Positions 6,137 through 12,847 of a DNA stretch of 12,871 nucleotides are shown piece after piece. Within the stretch, counting starts at the first letter, position 1. Every line of letters begins with the position of its first letter. A model generated the notes under the pieces. That model made no database searches. It was not told the DNA's origin and saw only the letters and a list, made by a program, of their open reading frames with translations. Origin of the DNA: Candidatus Sumerlaeota bacterium (GTDB lineage: Bacteria; Sumerlaeota; Sumerlaeia; UBA8349). The stretch covers positions 1 through 12,871 of the forward strand of contig DNPO01000470.1 of NCBI GenBank assembly GCA_003501375.1, read 5' to 3'. The position numbers and the translations under genes were made by a program.

Positions 6137-7747
6137 ATGGCCGGTTCAAAAGGTTATCTTTGCCTCATGCTGCACGCGCACTTGCCGTTTGTGCGCCACC
6201 CGGAACACGAGGACTTCCTCGAAGAGTATTGGCTGTACGAGGCGATTACCGAAACCTACATTCCGCTGATCCACATGATGGAAACTCTGGTCAACGAGGG
6301 GGTACGCTTCCGTTTGACCATGTCCGTCACGCCTCCGTTGGTTTCCATGTTGCGCGACGGGTTGTTGCAAACGCGTTATCAGCGGCACATCGAACGCTTG
6401 CTTGAATTGGCCGAAAAAGAAGTCCACCGCACGTGGAAAGAAGCGCGCGAGTTTCATGCGACCGCCTGCATGTACCGCGACAAGTTCCGCGCCTGCATCC
6501 GCGTTTTCAACGATCACTACCAACGCGATCTTGTGCGCGCGTTTAAAAATTTTCAGGACGCCGGGTATCTTGAAATCGTTACCTGCGGAGCCACACACGG
6601 TTTCCTGCCCCTGTACCAAGACCAACCCAACGCCTGCCGCGCGCAAGTCGCCGTGGGCGTGCAAACCTATACGGAAAACTTTGGACGCCCGCCACGCGGT
6701 ATTTGGAATGGCGAATGCGGCTACTTTCCTGGCGCTGAGCAGTTCCTGAAAGAGCAGGGCATCCGCTTCTTCTTCGTGGACACGCACGGCATCCTGTTGG
6801 CCAACCGTCGCCCCGTCTACGGCGTTTTCGCGCCCATCAGTTGCGAGAACGGCGTGCATGCGTTCGGTCGTGACGCCGATTCGTCCAAGTCCGTCTGGAG
6901 CGCTGAAGAGGGCTATCCGGGCGATGTCAACTATCGCGAGTTCTACCGCGACATTGGCTACGACCTCGACTACGACTACATTAAACCCTACATCCATAGC
7001 AGCGGCATGCGCATCGGCACCGGTATGAAGTACCACCGCATCACCGGAAGCCCCTGCGAACTGGGTTGGAAACAACCCTACGATCCTGCCGTTGCCGCCG
7101 AGGTAGTCCATAGCCACGCGGGCAATTTCATGTTCAACCGCGAACGCCAGGTGGAATTTCTCTCCGCAGGCATGGATCGTCAACCGCTTATCGTGTCACC
7201 TTACGACGCCGAACTCTTCGGTCACTGGTGGTACGAAGGGCCAGACTTCCTGACTTCGTTGTTCAAGAAAATCCATTACGATTCCCGCGTCATCGACACC
7301 ATCACGCCGTCGGAATATATGGAGCGCTACCCCATCAACCAGATGGCGACGCCCAGTTTCTCTTCTTGGGGACACAAGGGTTACTCCGAGGTCTGGCTGG
7401 AGGGAAGCAACGACTGGATTTACCGCCACTTGCGCAAGGCAACCGAGCGCATGATTCTGCTGGCCAACAAGAACCGCTGGGAAAGCGATCCGGTCCGTCT
7501 CCGCATGCTGAACCAGGCCGCGCGCGAAATATTATTGGCACAGAGCAGCGACTGGGCGTTCATCATGAAAACCGGCACGATGGTCGAGTACGCCGTCAAG
7601 CGTACCAAAGACCACCTGCTCAGTTTCCGCGACCTGTGGCGCATGTTGGAAGACGGCACCAGCAATACCGACTACCTGAGCAAACTGGAATCGCATTCTA
7701 ACCTGTTCCCCAACATCGACTATCGCGTTTACGCAGACCCGATGTAA
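6137..7747 (+). CDS. GH57 1,4-alpha-glucan branching enzyme (DUF1957-type)
   Basis: The 536-residue product agrees in length and motifs with GH57 branching enzymes such as those of Thermus and Thermococcus, at 520-560 residues. It begins with the conserved strand YLCLMLHAHLPFVRHPE, whose His13 and His15 line the active site. It then has IVTCGATHGFLPL (147-159) and the catalytic nucleophile Glu193 in GIWNGECGY. The acid/base Asp357 is in SPYDAELFGHWWYEG. C-terminal motifs are SSWG (409-412) and the helical-domain SSDWAFIMKTG (470-480). It cuts alpha-1,4 chains and rejoins them as alpha-1,6 branches in glycogen or a related glucan in the cytoplasm. AAGGAG (6121-6126) lies ten bases before the ATG and overlaps the stop of the hydrolase gene, so the two form a pair. 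No other glycogen gene is in the window. An alpha-amylase or alpha-glucanotransferase activity is the main alternative. Confidence 0.88.
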   Translation: MAGSKGYLCLMLHAHLPFVRHPEHEDFLEEYWLYEAITETYIPLIHMMETLVNEGVRFRLTMSVTPPLVSMLRDGLLQTRYQRHIERLLELAEKEVHRTWKEAREFHATACMYRDKFRACIRVFNDHYQRDLVRAFKNFQDAGYLEIVTCGATHGFLPLYQDQPNACRAQVAVGVQTYTENFGRPPRGIWNGECGYFPGAEQFLKEQGIRFFFVDTHGILLANRRPVYGVFAPISCENGVHAFGRDADSSKSVWSAEEGYPGDVNYREFYRDIGYDLDYDYIKPYIHSSGMRIGTGMKYHRITGSPCELGWKQPYDPAVAAEVVHSHAGNFMFNRERQVEFLSAGMDRQPLIVSPYDAELFGHWWYEGPDFLTSLFKKIHYDSRVIDTITPSEYMERYPINQMATPSFSSWGHKGYSEVWLEGSNDWIYRHLRKATERMILLANKNRWESDPVRLRMLNQAAREILLAQSSDWAFIMKTGTMVEYAVKRTKDHLLSFRDLWRMLEDGTSNTDYLSKLESHSNLFPNIDYRVYADPM

Positions 7748-7909
7748 TTTGGAGTGCGGCAGCATGATGCCGCTTTGCTGTTGCGCGACATGTCGCGCCG
7801 TTTTTCCGTCTCGTGATGACTTCTATCGGAGAGCGGAAAACACACCAAAACAAACTTCGCACGACGTGTCGTGCAACGACAAAGCGGTGTCATGCCACCG
7901 CACTCCAAA
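7748..7909. repeat. 162-bp inverted-repeat element with covarying hairpins
   Basis: Left arm 7748-7797 and right arm 7860-7909 match as reverse complements at 41 of 50 positions. Each arm also folds on itself into two small hairpins: GCGGCA/TGCCGC (7756-7761, 7768-7773) with the near-perfect palindrome GCGCGACATGTCGCGC (7783-7798) on the left, and GCGGTG/CACCGC (7884-7889, 7896-7901) with GCACGAC/GTCGTGC (7859-7865, 7868-7874) on the right. Six of the nine arm differences are paired changes that keep these hairpins. A central TTTTCCGTCTC / GAGAGCGGAAAA pair (7802-7812, 7829-7840) closes the middle. The element starts at the first base after the GH57 stop codon. Similar GGAGTGCGG...CCGCACTCC repeats are, from memory, frequent in PVC-type genomes and are mis-annotated as short Cys-rich proteins. 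Confidence 0.8.
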
Positions 7910-7978
7910 GAGGTCTTCCCCCGATTTCGAAAGATGCGCTTCGTGTGACCACTGAGCGAATTTATAAGGCTTAACGCA

Positions 7979-8944
7979 ATGCACGACCTGTTAGAATTTC
8001 CTGAAGAACTAATTGCCGTGGAGGAAACCCTCCACGGCATTTTTGAGAATACCCAGGGCCTCATTCGCGAGGCCGGTGAATATGTTCTGGAAGGCCGTGG
8101 CAAAAGCCTGCGTCCCCGCCTCGTTTTTCTCTCCGCCCGCGTTAACGCGCCCGACATCATCATCGCAAAAGATTCTCCGGTGTTACGTATCGCCGCCTGC
8201 GTCGAACTGCTTCACACCGCATCCCTCTTGCATGACGACGTGGTGGACAACGCAACGCTCCGACGCGGACGCCCCTCGGTCAACGCGCAATTCGGTGCGG
8301 ACGTTTCCATCCTGTTGGCCGACTATTTATTTTCCCAAGCTTTCCAACTCATCATTTCCTGCGCAAGCGTGCAGGCCCTCAGCATCCTGTGCGAAACCAC
8401 GCGCAAAATGTCCGCCAGCGAACTGCGGCAAATCGAACTCCGCTCGGAAATGCTGACCGAGGATAATTACCTTGAAATTATCGAATCCAAGACCGCATCG
8501 CTCTTTTCCGCCTGTGCCGAATTGGGCGCATTGATCTCCAACGCACCGGAAATGCAACGCGCTGCTTTGGCAGAATATGGACGCAATCTCGGCATGGTTT
8601 TTCAAATCGCAGATGACGCGCTGGACTACACTGCCGCTGACCCGCAATGGGGAAAATCCGTCGGAGGCGACTTGGCGCAAGGCAAGCCCACGCTCCCCCT
8701 GATCCACGTTTTTGAAACCGCCACCTCGATTGACCGGGCCAACCTCCAGCGCCATTTGCGTAACGGTTGCGAACTGTCGGACATCCTGCCCCTCATCGAA
8801 AAATACCACGGATTAGAATACGCCCGCGCCACCGCCCAGCGTTACGCAACCAACGCACTAGAAAACGCTTCAAATTTTGCTTCCGGCGCTGCCCGCGTTC
8901 CCTTTGAAAGCCTTTGCACCTTTGCTCTCGATCGAGGATATTAA
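7979..8944 (+). CDS. Long-chain (octaprenyl-type) trans-polyprenyl diphosphate synthase
   Basis: The 321-residue product is close to the usual 320-325 for IspB/HepT-type synthases. It has GKSLRPRLVFL (41-51) for isopentenyl diphosphate binding, the first Asp-rich motif LLHDDVVDNATLRRGRPS (83-100, DDxxD at 86-90), the second DDALD (212-216) after GMVFQIA, and the GGDLAQGKPTLPL loop (229-241). Small residues Ala81 and Ser82 sit just before the first motif, as in 'HTAtLlHDD' enzymes that make chains of C35-C50 rather than C15-C20. It adds isopentenyl units to an allylic diphosphate to make the side chain of a quinone, or possibly a lipid carrier. AAGG (7966-7969) lies nine bases before the ATG. 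The gene follows the inverted-repeat element by 69 bases, so it may be read through from the GH57 pair or use an unseen promoter. Confidence 0.9.
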   Translation: MHDLLEFPEELIAVEETLHGIFENTQGLIREAGEYVLEGRGKSLRPRLVFLSARVNAPDIIIAKDSPVLRIAACVELLHTASLLHDDVVDNATLRRGRPSVNAQFGADVSILLADYLFSQAFQLIISCASVQALSILCETTRKMSASELRQIELRSEMLTEDNYLEIIESKTASLFSACAELGALISNAPEMQRAALAEYGRNLGMVFQIADDALDYTAADPQWGKSVGGDLAQGKPTLPLIHVFETATSIDRANLQRHLRNGCELSDILPLIEKYHGLEYARATAQRYATNALENASNFASGAARVPFESLCTFALDRGY

Positions 8945-8972
8945 CCCAGCGGTGTCATTCCAACGAAAACAC

Positions 8973-9001
8973 TTGAAATATCCTATCAGACCACCAATAA
9001 T
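8973..9001 (+). promoter_or_regulatory. Sigma-70-like promoter for the lipoprotein-SDR pair
   Basis: TTGAAA (8973-8978) and AATAAT (8996-9001) each match the consensus at five of six bases and are spaced by exactly 17 bases. Transcription would start near 9008, leaving about 57 untranslated bases before the lipoprotein ATG at 9065. It is the best two-box promoter seen in the window. Confidence 0.65.
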
Positions 9002-9064
9002 AACCCGTTGTTTTGTGCCTTTCCCAAGGCTGTTTCCACTCTCGGTTTTCTCTAGGAATTTACC

Positions 9065-9691
9065 ATGACTTTCCCTTTTCGCGTGATTGGCTATTTGTTT
9101 CTGCTGACTCTGTTCGCCTTTACTTTGACAGGGTGTGGAGTGTTTCGGGATATTTTTGCCTTTACCGGTTCCGATCTCTTCCAAGATAAAACGGCTATGT
9201 TCAATCTCGATGCCGACTATTCCGTCAACATTGCGCATGTCGAGGAGAAATGGCCGGATAATGAAGCCAAACTCCCCCCGGTGCAACAGGAAGTGATCAA
9301 ACAAATGGGCATCCCCAGCCACGTGCATTTGTGGTGGGGGAAGGATGAACGGGAACTCATTTCCAAGCCGGAATATTTCTCGTCCAAAGGTGCCGGAGAC
9401 GCTGAGGCGAAACCCCGCAAGATTTCTTGGGTGTACTTGGACAAGAACAAGGAAGTCTTTTTCAAACCGGGAAAGTCGGAAGAATTTGACGTGAAAGATC
9501 TCCCCGCCAAAGTTCGCGCTACCATTGAATCCGGTGATCCTGAAAAAATAACCCACTCCACTGACGACAAGGATCAAATCGATGTTTGGCGCTATCTGAA
9601 GTCCGGGCGCATTTATTATTTCCGCAACAATTTGCTGGAACGCAAAGACACCACCTCACTTCCGCCCGTCTCGAACTACAAAAGTTATTAA
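9065..9691 (+). CDS. Predicted lipoprotein of unknown function
   Basis: The 208-residue product opens with a short basic start (MTFPFR), a hydrophobic stretch (about 7-20) and the lipobox LTGC (21-24), so Cys24 would be lipidated after signal peptidase II cleavage. Gly at +2 is not an inner-membrane retention signal by the E. coli Lol rule, so an outer-membrane location facing the periplasm is likely. The mature part is charged and soluble. A segment with MGIPSHVHLWWG (about 81-92), then ISWVYLDKNKEVFF (about 119-132) and IDVWRYLKSGRIYYF (about 172-186), has the 'G.P....W.Y......F' rhythm of small beta-rich lipoproteins such as BamE, but this resemblance is weak and I do not name it. AGGA (9054-9057) precedes the ATG by seven bases. 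The next gene starts 12 bases after the stop, so the two are probably co-transcribed. Confidence 0.82.
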   Translation: MTFPFRVIGYLFLLTLFAFTLTGCGVFRDIFAFTGSDLFQDKTAMFNLDADYSVNIAHVEEKWPDNEAKLPPVQQEVIKQMGIPSHVHLWWGKDERELISKPEYFSSKGAGDAEAKPRKISWVYLDKNKEVFFKPGKSEEFDVKDLPAKVRATIESGDPEKITHSTDDKDQIDVWRYLKSGRIYYFRNNLLERKDTTSLPPVSNYKSY

Positions 9692-9703
9692 GGAACGTGT
9701 TGC

Positions 9704-10603
9704 ATGCTGTTAATCACCGGAGCAAACGGATTTTTAGGTTCCGCCATTGTGCGTCAGGCGCTACAGCGGGGAATTGCAGTGCGTGCGATGGTTCGTCCCG
9801 GCAGCAGCATAGACCTTCTGGCGGATTTCCCTTCTGACCATATTGTGGAAGCCGATTTGGAAAAACCCGAATCGCTGGAACTTGCCACACGCGGATGTAC
9901 CGCTGTGATTAACTGCGCTGGTACCACATCTGAAGCAGCACCCGATCTTGAACTCAGTCGTCGCACAAATGTGGAGGGTTTGCGCGCCTTGCTTGCTGCT
10001 TGCGCAAAGAACGGCGCGCGGCGTTTCATTCAGATGAGTTCGCAATCTTCCCTGCCAACTAACGCCAGCGCTTATGGCAAAACCAAATGGGAAGCGGAGC
10101 AAGTCCTTCGTGCTTCTGCTGGTATCGACTGGACGATTCTCAAACCCAGTATTATTTACGGACCGCAACTCCGCGGTATCTTTGCCAAGATGGTGGCGCA
10201 CTGCGATAAACTTCCCGTTATGCCCATCATTGGCTCCGGGAACGAAGAACAGCGCCCCGTGCATGTGGATGATGTGGCGGTTGCTGCGTTGGACTGTCTT
10301 GCCACGCCCGCTACGATAGGTGGCACGTATGATCTTGGTGGCAAGGACGTGCTGTCCTTCACCGATTTTGTAAAAGCGATCATTCGCGCACGCGGAAGAA
10401 AGACGCCTTGCTTTCACTTGCCCGTTCCCATTGCGCTCGTCATTGCAACAGTCCTGAGCACCTTTCTGAAAAACCCACCGCTCACGCCCGATAATGTCCG
10501 CGGGATCAAACTCGCACCGCATGTGGACAACACGGCTGCTGAGCGGGATTTTCATTACAACCCAAGAACGTTTGAAGATGGGTTGCAAGATTTAAAAAAA
10601 TAA
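9704..10603 (+). CDS. NAD(P)-binding atypical SDR / NDUFA9-like epimerase family protein
   Basis: The 299-residue product is a Rossmann-fold protein with the cofactor motif TGANGFLG (5-12), MVRPGSS (29-35) after the second strand, NCAGTTSE (70-77), and a plausible catalytic set of Ser112/Ser113 with Y124xxxK128 (YGKTK). The segment KPSIIYGP (147-154) and RPVHVDDVA (184-192) are the usual substrate-side motifs. The C-terminal helices with LPVPIALVIA and NPPLTPDNVRGI (239-268) are characteristic of the NDUFA9-like atypical SDR group, which includes quinone-related reductases and epimerases. The ribosome site AAGGAA (9690-9695) overlaps the lipoprotein stop codon, so translation is likely coupled. 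The substrate is unknown. Because YxxxK is kept, it is probably an active enzyme rather than only a structural NAD-binding protein. Confidence 0.85.
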   Translation: MLLITGANGFLGSAIVRQALQRGIAVRAMVRPGSSIDLLADFPSDHIVEADLEKPESLELATRGCTAVINCAGTTSEAAPDLELSRRTNVEGLRALLAACAKNGARRFIQMSSQSSLPTNASAYGKTKWEAEQVLRASAGIDWTILKPSIIYGPQLRGIFAKMVAHCDKLPVMPIIGSGNEEQRPVHVDDVAVAALDCLATPATIGGTYDLGGKDVLSFTDFVKAIIRARGRKTPCFHLPVPIALVIATVLSTFLKNPPLTPDNVRGIKLAPHVDNTAAERDFHYNPRTFEDGLQDLKK

Positions 10604-10638
10604 GTTCGGCTGGTGAAGTAATAATAGCAAAAAGTTAG

Positions 10639-10749
10639 AACATGGATAGACAAAATGGACAGGATTTTTCTTCGTTGAAAAATTCAAAGATAGTCGATCG
10701 AAGAATGAACTAACCTTTTTTTATCCTGTAAATCCTGTGCATCCATGTT
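10639..10749. repeat. 111-bp inverted-repeat element with ACAGGAT units
   Basis: Left arm 10639-10665 and right arm 10723-10749 match as reverse complements at 21 of 27 positions, with perfect ends AACATGGAT / ATCCATGTT. The right arm is a run of 9-base units ATCCTGTAA, ATCCTGTGC, ATCCATGTT. The 57-base centre is AT-rich and shows no gene. Such 'ATCCTGTnnATCCTG' repeats are, from memory, widespread in environmental bacterial genomes. Confidence 0.65.
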
Positions 10750-10764
10750 GAAAATATTTTGTTG

Positions 10765-10790
10765 TTCTCTGTGTCTCGGTGTCTCTGTGG
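10765..10790. repeat. TCTCTGTG 8-base tandem repeat
   Basis: After TT, three units TCTCTGTG, TCTCGGTG and TCTCTGTG follow with a period of eight bases, ending in G. This resembles one arm of the common CACAGAGA-type repeat. No opposite arm is seen nearby. It lies 16 bases after the 10639-10749 element and runs straight into a -10-like sequence. Confidence 0.55.
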
Positions 10791-10796
10791 TAAAAT
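10788..10796 (+). promoter_or_regulatory. Possible extended -10 promoter for the Gfo/Idh/MocA gene
   Basis: TGGTAAAAT has the TGn extension and a -10 matching TATAAT at five of six bases. There is no good -35. The TGG comes from the end of the TCTCTGTG tandem repeat. Transcription would begin near 10803, about 23 bases before the ATG at 10826. Confidence 0.35.
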
Positions 10797-10825
10797 GGTT
10801 TCAATGATTAGAAAAGGCCCCTTCC

Positions 10826-11881
10826 ATGTCCTCCGCTCCCCCCATTCAAACCGCCGTGATCGGCCTTGGAAAAATGGGCGTCATGCACGCTGCCATGATC
10901 AGTTCCATTCCCAATATGGCGCTTGCTGCATTGGTCGATCTTAACCCCGCCACCGGCGCGCAAACGCAAAGTATTGGCCCGCAAGCACCGTTCTATTCCT
11001 CGATAACGGAATTGTTTGAGAAGACCGCTCATCTGGATGCTGTGGTGATTTCTACTCCGCAATTTACCCATCGCGAAACAGGCATTGCCTGCCTTGAACA
11101 CGGGTTGCACGTCTTTCTCGAAAAGCCCCTGGCACACAATTTGGCGGACGCAAAAAAACTCGCAGACGCCGCCCAGCAGCATCCCGAGCAAGTGACTGCC
11201 GTTGGCTTTATGAAGGGGCACTACCCGCTCTGGATCGAAGCCGCCCGCCGTTTGCAAGCCGGATACATCGGCGAACCGCGCCGTTATCGCGCAGCCGTCT
11301 ACTTTAGCCAGGTGCTCAGCCCCAAAAACGGCTGGACGTTTACCAAGGAACTTTCCGGTGGTGGCATTCTCATTAACTCCGGCGTCCACCTGCTCCACTT
11401 CCTGAATATGTTGTTCGGGCAGGGCACCAGTGTTACCGCCCGCTCAACCCCGCTGCATAGTAAGGTGGAAGATACGCTTGCTGCACTCATTGAATACCCG
11501 TCTGGATTATTTGGTTCCTATGACGCGTCTTGGAGTTTGCCCGGACACCAGACCGAGTCCACCTGCGTGCTCGTTGAAGGCAGCGAGGGCATCATGGAAA
11601 TCACCGACGACTGGTTGCGCGTTTACCACATCAATGGCAAAGAGGGCGTGGCAAAGGGTTGGACGAAGACGCACCGTGGCGAATTCGATCATGCTAAGTT
11701 TAATCTCAGTCCCGATTACGGTGGCGAGGGGTATTACAACCAGTTGGAGGATTTCGCGCTTGCGATTCGGGAAAAGCGTCCCGCGCGTTACGATTGGCAA
11801 ACCGGGTTACAAATTCAGCAATTGACCGATGCTATTTACCGATCGACAGAAACGAAGCAGGTTGTTTCAGTAGAGAACTAA
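10826..11881 (+). CDS. Gfo/Idh/MocA-family NAD(P)-dependent oxidoreductase
   Basis: The 351-residue product has the family layout. An N-terminal Rossmann domain carries GLGKMG (13-18) and the acidic residue ending strand two (VDLN, 37-40). Then come ISTPQFTHRE (75-84) and the signature EKP (99-101) in HVFLEKPLAHN. The C-terminal alpha/beta domain has the motif GGGILINSGVHLLHF (178-192); Asn184 stands where many members have Asp, while His188 is kept. Enzymes of this family oxidise or reduce sugars, inositols or their derivatives, or cut glycosidic bonds by an oxidation-elimination cycle, in the cytoplasm. AAAAGG (10812-10817) lies eight bases before the ATG. It is separated from the preceding SDR gene by 222 bases of repeats and from the following gene by another repeat, so it may be transcribed alone. 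The substrate cannot be read from sequence. Confidence 0.87.
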   Translation: MSSAPPIQTAVIGLGKMGVMHAAMISSIPNMALAALVDLNPATGAQTQSIGPQAPFYSSITELFEKTAHLDAVVISTPQFTHRETGIACLEHGLHVFLEKPLAHNLADAKKLADAAQQHPEQVTAVGFMKGHYPLWIEAARRLQAGYIGEPRRYRAAVYFSQVLSPKNGWTFTKELSGGGILINSGVHLLHFLNMLFGQGTSVTARSTPLHSKVEDTLAALIEYPSGLFGSYDASWSLPGHQTESTCVLVEGSEGIMEITDDWLRVYHINGKEGVAKGWTKTHRGEFDHAKFNLSPDYGGEGYYNQLEDFALAIREKRPARYDWQTGLQIQQLTDAIYRSTETKQVVSVEN

Positions 11882-11887
11882 AAAGAC

Positions 11888-11974
11888 ATCCACAGATTTC
11901 ACAGATTACACAGATTAATCCCACAAGCAATTTGGCAGTTTTTTTAATCCGTGAAATCTGTGTAATCTGTGGAT
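11888..11974. repeat. 87-bp inverted-repeat element with CACAGATTA units
   Basis: Left arm 11888-11918 and right arm 11944-11974 match as reverse complements at 28 of 31 positions around a 25-base loop. Each arm consists of 9-base units of the form CACAGATTn. It begins six bases after the stop of the oxidoreductase gene and ends 15 bases before the next ATG, overlapping an in-frame GTG (11969). Repeats of this kind give rise to the spurious peptide 'TDYTDFTD' in many databases, from memory. Confidence 0.75.
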
Positions 11975-11989
11975 AAACAAGGTTTTTTC

Positions 11990-12847
11990 ATGGATTTCCT
12001 CGCACATCGCACCCTTCCCAAACTCATCCTGTCCGGGCGTTCGCTCACACGTCGACAGCCCCTATCCGATGTCGCAGGTTCATCTTTCGAAAATGGCGCA
12101 CCCGAACAGGGCGGCATACTTGATATGCTCCGTGCAGCGCAAACCGAAGGATGCGGGGGCGTCTGCGGGGTGGGCGACGATGGTCTTGCCAAAGCCATTG
12201 CGACGCTCCGTGCCGAAAACCTGAAACCGTCCGAGTTGCCGTTCCAGATGCTTCCGATGATCCCGAATGTATTAGGATATGTGCGCGAGGCTACCGAATA
12301 CGGTTTGGCTGGGGCGGGTATGCGCCGCGTGCTGCGCACCGGTCTGGGTGGAGTCATTCGCGCGGGACTCACGGGGATGCGAAATGCCCCCTCTGTCCTG
12401 CGCAAACAATTTCCCGCTGCGCTGGAAATTTTGTACGATCTGGAAATGGGCGAAATGAACCGTCTCAAACCACCCGTGGTTTTTCTGCATCACACCATTA
12501 CCGATATGGCAGTGGCGTTTGGTCACCGCAAAATTCTTGATAACTTTGTCCGCGCCATGCGCGATCGCTACCACACGGAACCGGGCTTTGCCACGTCCAA
12601 TTTTGTTGAACTGGCTGGACGCCTCAAAGCATGGGACATTCCCGCTTCCTGGATACTTGCCCCACTTAACCAGCCGGGATATCTGATGCCGGGCGGGTTG
12701 GAAGCCTACCGAAATATTCTGCAAGAGGGCGGCCTTCGCCTCATCGCAGACAAGGTTTCACCCGAGTCCCCCACGCCCGGCGCGGCCATTGAATGGGCCT
12801 TGTCACAGCCCGCCGTTGCGGCTGTCATGGTGGATAAAATCGGTTAA
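11990..12847 (+). CDS. Predicted TIM-barrel protein, distantly aldo/keto-reductase-like
   Basis: ATG at 11990 gives 285 residues and has AAGG (11979-11982) seven bases before it. An in-frame GTG seven codons upstream (11969) lies inside the repeat and is less likely. I do not firmly recognise the family. The segment PGFATSNFVELAGRLKAW (198-215) resembles the 'iGvSNF....l..l' motif of aldo/keto reductases, and AIEWALSQPAVAAVMVD (266-282) resembles their 'AlrW.L.qPgV.sVi.G' strand. VVFLHH (163-168) fits a barrel strand carrying His. A clear Asp-Tyr-Lys-His catalytic set is not visible, and the glycine-rich central part (107-130, GLAGAGMRR..GLGG..RAGL) is unlike the family. No signal peptide or membrane segment is seen. 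It may be a diverged reductase, or a TIM-barrel enzyme of another kind working with the neighbouring Gfo/Idh/MocA protein. The gene is surely coding; its role is uncertain. Confidence 0.7.
   Translation: MDFLAHRTLPKLILSGRSLTRRQPLSDVAGSSFENGAPEQGGILDMLRAAQTEGCGGVCGVGDDGLAKAIATLRAENLKPSELPFQMLPMIPNVLGYVREATEYGLAGAGMRRVLRTGLGGVIRAGLTGMRNAPSVLRKQFPAALEILYDLEMGEMNRLKPPVVFLHHTITDMAVAFGHRKILDNFVRAMRDRYHTEPGFATSNFVELAGRLKAWDIPASWILAPLNQPGYLMPGGLEAYRNILQEGGLRLIADKVSPESPTPGAAIEWALSQPAVAAVMVDKIG

Noticed and set aside
6146..7183. Long open frame of about 345 codons on the minus strand opposite the GH57 gene
   Set aside because: It is antisense to a gene with clear catalytic motifs, shows no known motifs and has no ribosome site. 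It arises from codon bias.
7749..7955. Short Cys-rich frame (MECGSMMPLCCC...) after GH57
   Set aside because: It lies within the inverted repeat and has no ribosome site; the Cys codons come from the TGC/TGT of the arms.
9761..10588. Minus-strand open frame opposite the SDR gene
   Set aside because: Shadow of a Rossmann-fold gene with intact motifs; the antisense translation has none.
10765..10790. CRISPR-like tandem repeat
   Set aside because: Units are 8 bases with no spacers; it is a simple tandem repeat.
10759..10944. Short frame beginning in the TCTCTGTG repeat and running into the oxidoreductase gene
   Set aside because: Out of frame with a confident gene and partly repeat-derived.
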